Shown: positions 4,849 to 6,839 of the stretch, piece after piece | Layout: each line of letters begins with the position of its first letter | Numbering within the stretch: position 1 is the first letter of the stretch | Assembly (NCBI GenBank): GCA_022616595.1 | Contig: JAKEEL010000175.1 | Span: forward strand, 1-6,839 | Reading direction: 5' to 3' | Length of the DNA stretch: 6,839 nucleotides | Source of the DNA: Methylococcaceae bacterium | GTDB lineage: Bacteria; Pseudomonadota; Gammaproteobacteria; Methylococcales; UBA1147 | Made by a program: the position numbers and the translations under genes | Notes under the pieces: generated by a model | What the model was told of the DNA's origin: nothing | Seen by the model: only the letters and a program-made list of their open reading frames with translations | Database searches by the model: none

Positions 4849-6444
4849 TCAGGCGCCCTTGGCCTGTACCACGATCGCGGTCACGTTATCGCGTGCGCCG
4901 CGGTCCAAAGCAAGATCCATCAATCGCGTGACGCATTGACGGGGAGTCCCGCTGGCTAGAACATCTCCAATCTCCGCCACGGAAACCTCCTTGACCAAGC
5001 CATCACTGCACAGCAAAAAGGTATCGCCTTCCTCGGCCTCGAGAATCTCATGGTCCAATTCCAGTTCGGATTCCGCACCGACCGCCCGCGTAATGACATT
5101 ACAATGCTCGCAATGATCCGGATCGGCCGCATCCCCATTCCGGTGCTCCAGTCCGACATCCTCGACCGACACCGCATGATCCCGGGTCAGGCGAACCAGA
5201 TCGCCGTGGCGGTAGCAATAAATCCGGCTGTCCCCCGCCCATACAAAACCGCAGCGCTGTCCGCCAGCGGTAAGCGCCACGACCGTACTGCCGACAACCT
5301 GGTCATCATACGCTTCGGCCGCGAACAGATACAAAAGCCGGTTGACCTGCTTCAGGTGCAGGCATATTTGCGCGACCGCTTTTTCGATATCGCCGGAGAC
5401 CTCAACGTCCGCGAAAGAACCGGTCACCATGCTGCTCGCGAGATTGCCCGCCCGGTGACCGCCCATACCGTCGGCGACGATCCATAAACCTTTCTCTTCA
5501 TCCACCAGCAGGGCATCTTCATTGACCTTGCGCTTTTTGCCGACATCGGTCGCGCCGAAGGAAGTCCACCGCAGTCGTTTCGGGGATGATGCGGCCATTT
5601 CCGCGGTGTCCGGCAGCTTCCGGGGAACGGTCGCCGGCGCCGCGCCAACCCCGGAATCGGAATCTTCGGGCATTCCAAAAGTCTGGAGACGAGCGGTTCG
5701 AATATTCCAGCCGTGCGACTGCCAGCCGCCGGTCAAAAATGACGAAAAGGCATCGACGGGCGGCAGTCCTTCACACGCGATCAGCGAGGCCTCGACCCGC
5801 TCCGAACCTTCGGTATTCCACAGGCTGTAGGAAGGAATGTATTTCTCGAGCAGCAGCGCCGAAAGCCGCGCAAAAGCCGGTGCCAGGCGACCCGATTCAG
5901 GCGTGCCGATCTGAAACGCGATCCGTCCCGTGTCATGCCGATTTTTGTGCTCGGATTGCCGGACATCATTTTGTTCGACCATCGGCGAGGGCAGGCGCAG
6001 TCCAGCCAGCGAGGTCTCGAATCCATCCAGATCGAAATCGTTGTCCAGTGCCGTCAGCGCGAGGTCTTCGATGCGATCGAACCAGGAGCCTGAAGAAAAC
6101 AACAAATCCGGAAGCCCGCTGTCACCCTGAACCGCAGTGACGATCGTGAGCGGGAAATAGCGGCCGACCCGGTCCACGCTCGGCATCAGCACTCCGGCCC
6201 AGCGCTGGCTTCCGCACAACCCGGAACTCAGTACGAAACGCCACAATGGACTGGTCAGATAAGTCTGCAGCCAGTTTTCCCCCATCTGCTCACGGCTCGC
6301 CAGGACCGCGCTTTGAAGCCACTCGTCCCAGGGTTTGATGAACTCCATGGGTAGATTTCTGGTTACAAAATCACCCCGTATCGGAAGCTTTCCGTAAAAT
6401 CCGAGGCCCGACCCGGGACTCCCGTTCACAGCCTGGCCGGACAC
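4849..6444 (-). CDS. tagF-pppA: TagF-PppA fusion: T6SS repressor joined to PP2C-type Ser/Thr phosphatase
   Basis: One unbroken 531-residue frame carries two proteins that are separate in P. aeruginosa. Residues about 13-230 are TagF (DUF2094), opening with the signature GFYGKLPIRGDFVTRNLP and followed by SGLCGSQRWAGVLMPSVDRV. A Pro/Ala/Ser-rich linker spans about 258-290. Residues 291-531 are a PP2C phosphatase with NED (308-310), ADGMGGH (324-330), GST (385-387), GDSR (404-407), SDGL (480-483) and RDN (518-520), so the metal-binding aspartates are present and it should be active. TagF represses T6SS assembly after translation; PppA reverses threonine phosphorylation by PpkA, whose known target is Fha. 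Such fusions are known, for example in Agrobacterium. An odd DHCEHC cluster (443-448) sits in the flap region. The start is GTG 6444-6442, which has GGAGAA upstream and overlaps tssM by 19 bases; a GTG at 6429 with a GTGA overlap is the alternative. Confidence 0.95.
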   Translation of the reverse strand: MSGQAVNGSPGSGLGFYGKLPIRGDFVTRNLPMEFIKPWDEWLQSAVLASREQMGENWLQTYLTSPLWRFVLSSGLCGSQRWAGVLMPSVDRVGRYFPLTIVTAVQGDSGLPDLLFSSGSWFDRIEDLALTALDNDFDLDGFETSLAGLRLPSPMVEQNDVRQSEHKNRHDTGRIAFQIGTPESGRLAPAFARLSALLLEKYIPSYSLWNTEGSERVEASLIACEGLPPVDAFSSFLTGGWQSHGWNIRTARLQTFGMPEDSDSGVGAAPATVPRKLPDTAEMAASSPKRLRWTSFGATDVGKKRKVNEDALLVDEEKGLWIVADGMGGHRAGNLASSMVTGSFADVEVSGDIEKAVAQICLHLKQVNRLLYLFAAEAYDDQVVGSTVVALTAGGQRCGFVWAGDSRIYCYRHGDLVRLTRDHAVSVEDVGLEHRNGDAADPDHCEHCNVITRAVGAESELELDHEILEAEEGDTFLLCSDGLVKEVSVAEIGDVLASGTPRQCVTRLMDLALDRGARDNVTAIVVQAKGA

Positions 6445-6839
6445 CTGAAATTCTCCAATTCGGGAAGGTTGAACGGGTTGTCGACGCTCTGAGCATAGAT
6501 TTCATAGCGGATGACAGACCCTTCCACGTCGAAGTCGACCTGAAAACGATCCGCGGAACCGGTGTCGCTGAAACGCGCGTTATCAAGAATCCGGAACCAA
6601 GCCCAGGTTCCCTCCTCCAGCTGACTGGCCATCCGGCCATTCAGCGACTCGGCGACCAGCCGGACCCTTCCCGCGCCGTCGCTTCCGGGCCATTGAAAAC
6701 GTTTCGCAAGCGGCGGCTGGTGACGATATATGTCGGTTTGGCCATCCAGATCCAATGTAAATTTGGCGACCCCGGGATCCAGATAAACCGGCTTCAGATC
6801 AAACTTAACCGAAGGTTGCTCGGCACCCCCGCGAAAAAA
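6426..6839 (-). CDS. tssM: TssM (IcmF family), C-terminal end; start lies beyond the window
   Basis: The minus-strand frame is open from the window edge at 6839 to TGA 6428-6426, giving the last 137 residues of a protein that is normally over 1,100 residues long. It opens with FFRGGAEQPSVKFDLKPVYL and carries LDLDGQ, the YRHQPP.AKRFQWPG block, GTWAWFRILDNA, and ends VDNPFNLPELENFRCPARL; all are typical of the TssM extreme C-terminus. This region is the periplasmic beta-rich domain that, in studied systems, contacts the lipoprotein TssJ in the TssJLM membrane complex. In the usual family member the N-terminal inner-membrane segments and cytoplasmic domain come before it, here off-window. Its stop overlaps the start of tagF-pppA, so the two are translationally coupled. 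Confidence 0.93.
   Translation of the reverse strand, partial: FFRGGAEQPSVKFDLKPVYLDPGVAKFTLDLDGQTDIYRHQPPLAKRFQWPGSDGAGRVRLVAESLNGRMASQLEEGTWAWFRILDNARFSDTGSADRFQVDFDVEGSVIRYEIYAQSVDNPFNLPELENFRCPARL
6451..6456 (-). promoter_or_regulatory. Shine-Dalgarno that supports the GTG start of tagF-pppA
   Basis: On the minus strand GGAGAA lies inside the last codons of tssM, with its GGAG eight bases before the GTG at 6444. The alternative GTG at 6429 has only a weak AGG nearby, so this site decides for 6444. Confidence 0.55.

Noticed and set aside
4680..4939. Two overlapping plus-strand frames of about 84 codons in and beyond the tagF-pppA/tssA spacer
   Set aside because: They cover the end of tagF-pppA on the other strand, lack ribosome sites and have no recognisable features; the spacer is better read as regulatory.
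1..6839. A wholly new biological system or effector/immunity module
   Set aside because: Every gene is a recognised T6SS core or regulatory family, and no unknown ORF of credible size remains in the spacers.

Overview
The window is the middle of a type VI secretion system (T6SS) gene cluster. All seven genes lie on the minus strand, so in transcription order (right to left) they read: tssM (3' end only), a tagF-pppA fusion, tssA, tssB, tssC, hcp (tssD), tagJ (5' part only). The cluster continues past both edges. The protein families place the source in the Proteobacteria. The run tssA-tssB-tssC-hcp-tagJ and the Hcp sequence resemble the Pseudomonas aeruginosa HSI-I (H1) type cluster, so a gammaproteobacterium is the best guess, but genus cannot be read from this stretch. 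Base composition is moderately GC-rich and looks even across all genes, with no transposase, integrase, tRNA, rRNA or CRISPR array visible.

Layout. 6839-6426: last 137 codons of tssM (inner-membrane/periplasmic membrane-complex protein). 6444-4849: one ORF joining TagF to a PP2C phosphatase (PppA), overlapping the end of tssM. 4848-4624: a 225-base non-coding spacer with candidate promoters and two ACARGGA motifs, one in a hairpin loop, which suggest RsmA/CsrA control. 4623-3589: tssA. 3559-3014: tssB. 3013-2884: a 130-base spacer with a hairpin in front of tssC. 2883-1384: tssC. 1383-1240: a 144-base leader of hcp. 1239-748: hcp. 747-602: a spacer with a clear intrinsic terminator and a 14-base palindrome. 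601-1: first 200 codons of tagJ.

How the genes work together. TssM is part of the membrane complex. TssA primes and caps tube/sheath growth. TssB and TssC form the contractile sheath around the Hcp tube. TagJ is a sheath accessory protein linked to ClpV-type recycling. The TagF-PppA fusion is a two-part post-translational brake: the TagF half represses assembly, and the PppA half would remove phosphate from a PpkA-type kinase target such as Fha. PpkA, Fha, ClpV, VgrG, TssE-G and TssJ-L are not in the window.

This is a known kind of system, not a new one. The points most worth checking are the putative Rsm sites before tssA, an unusual Cys/His cluster in the phosphatase half of the fusion, the five cysteines of Hcp, and the terminator placed just after hcp inside the operon.
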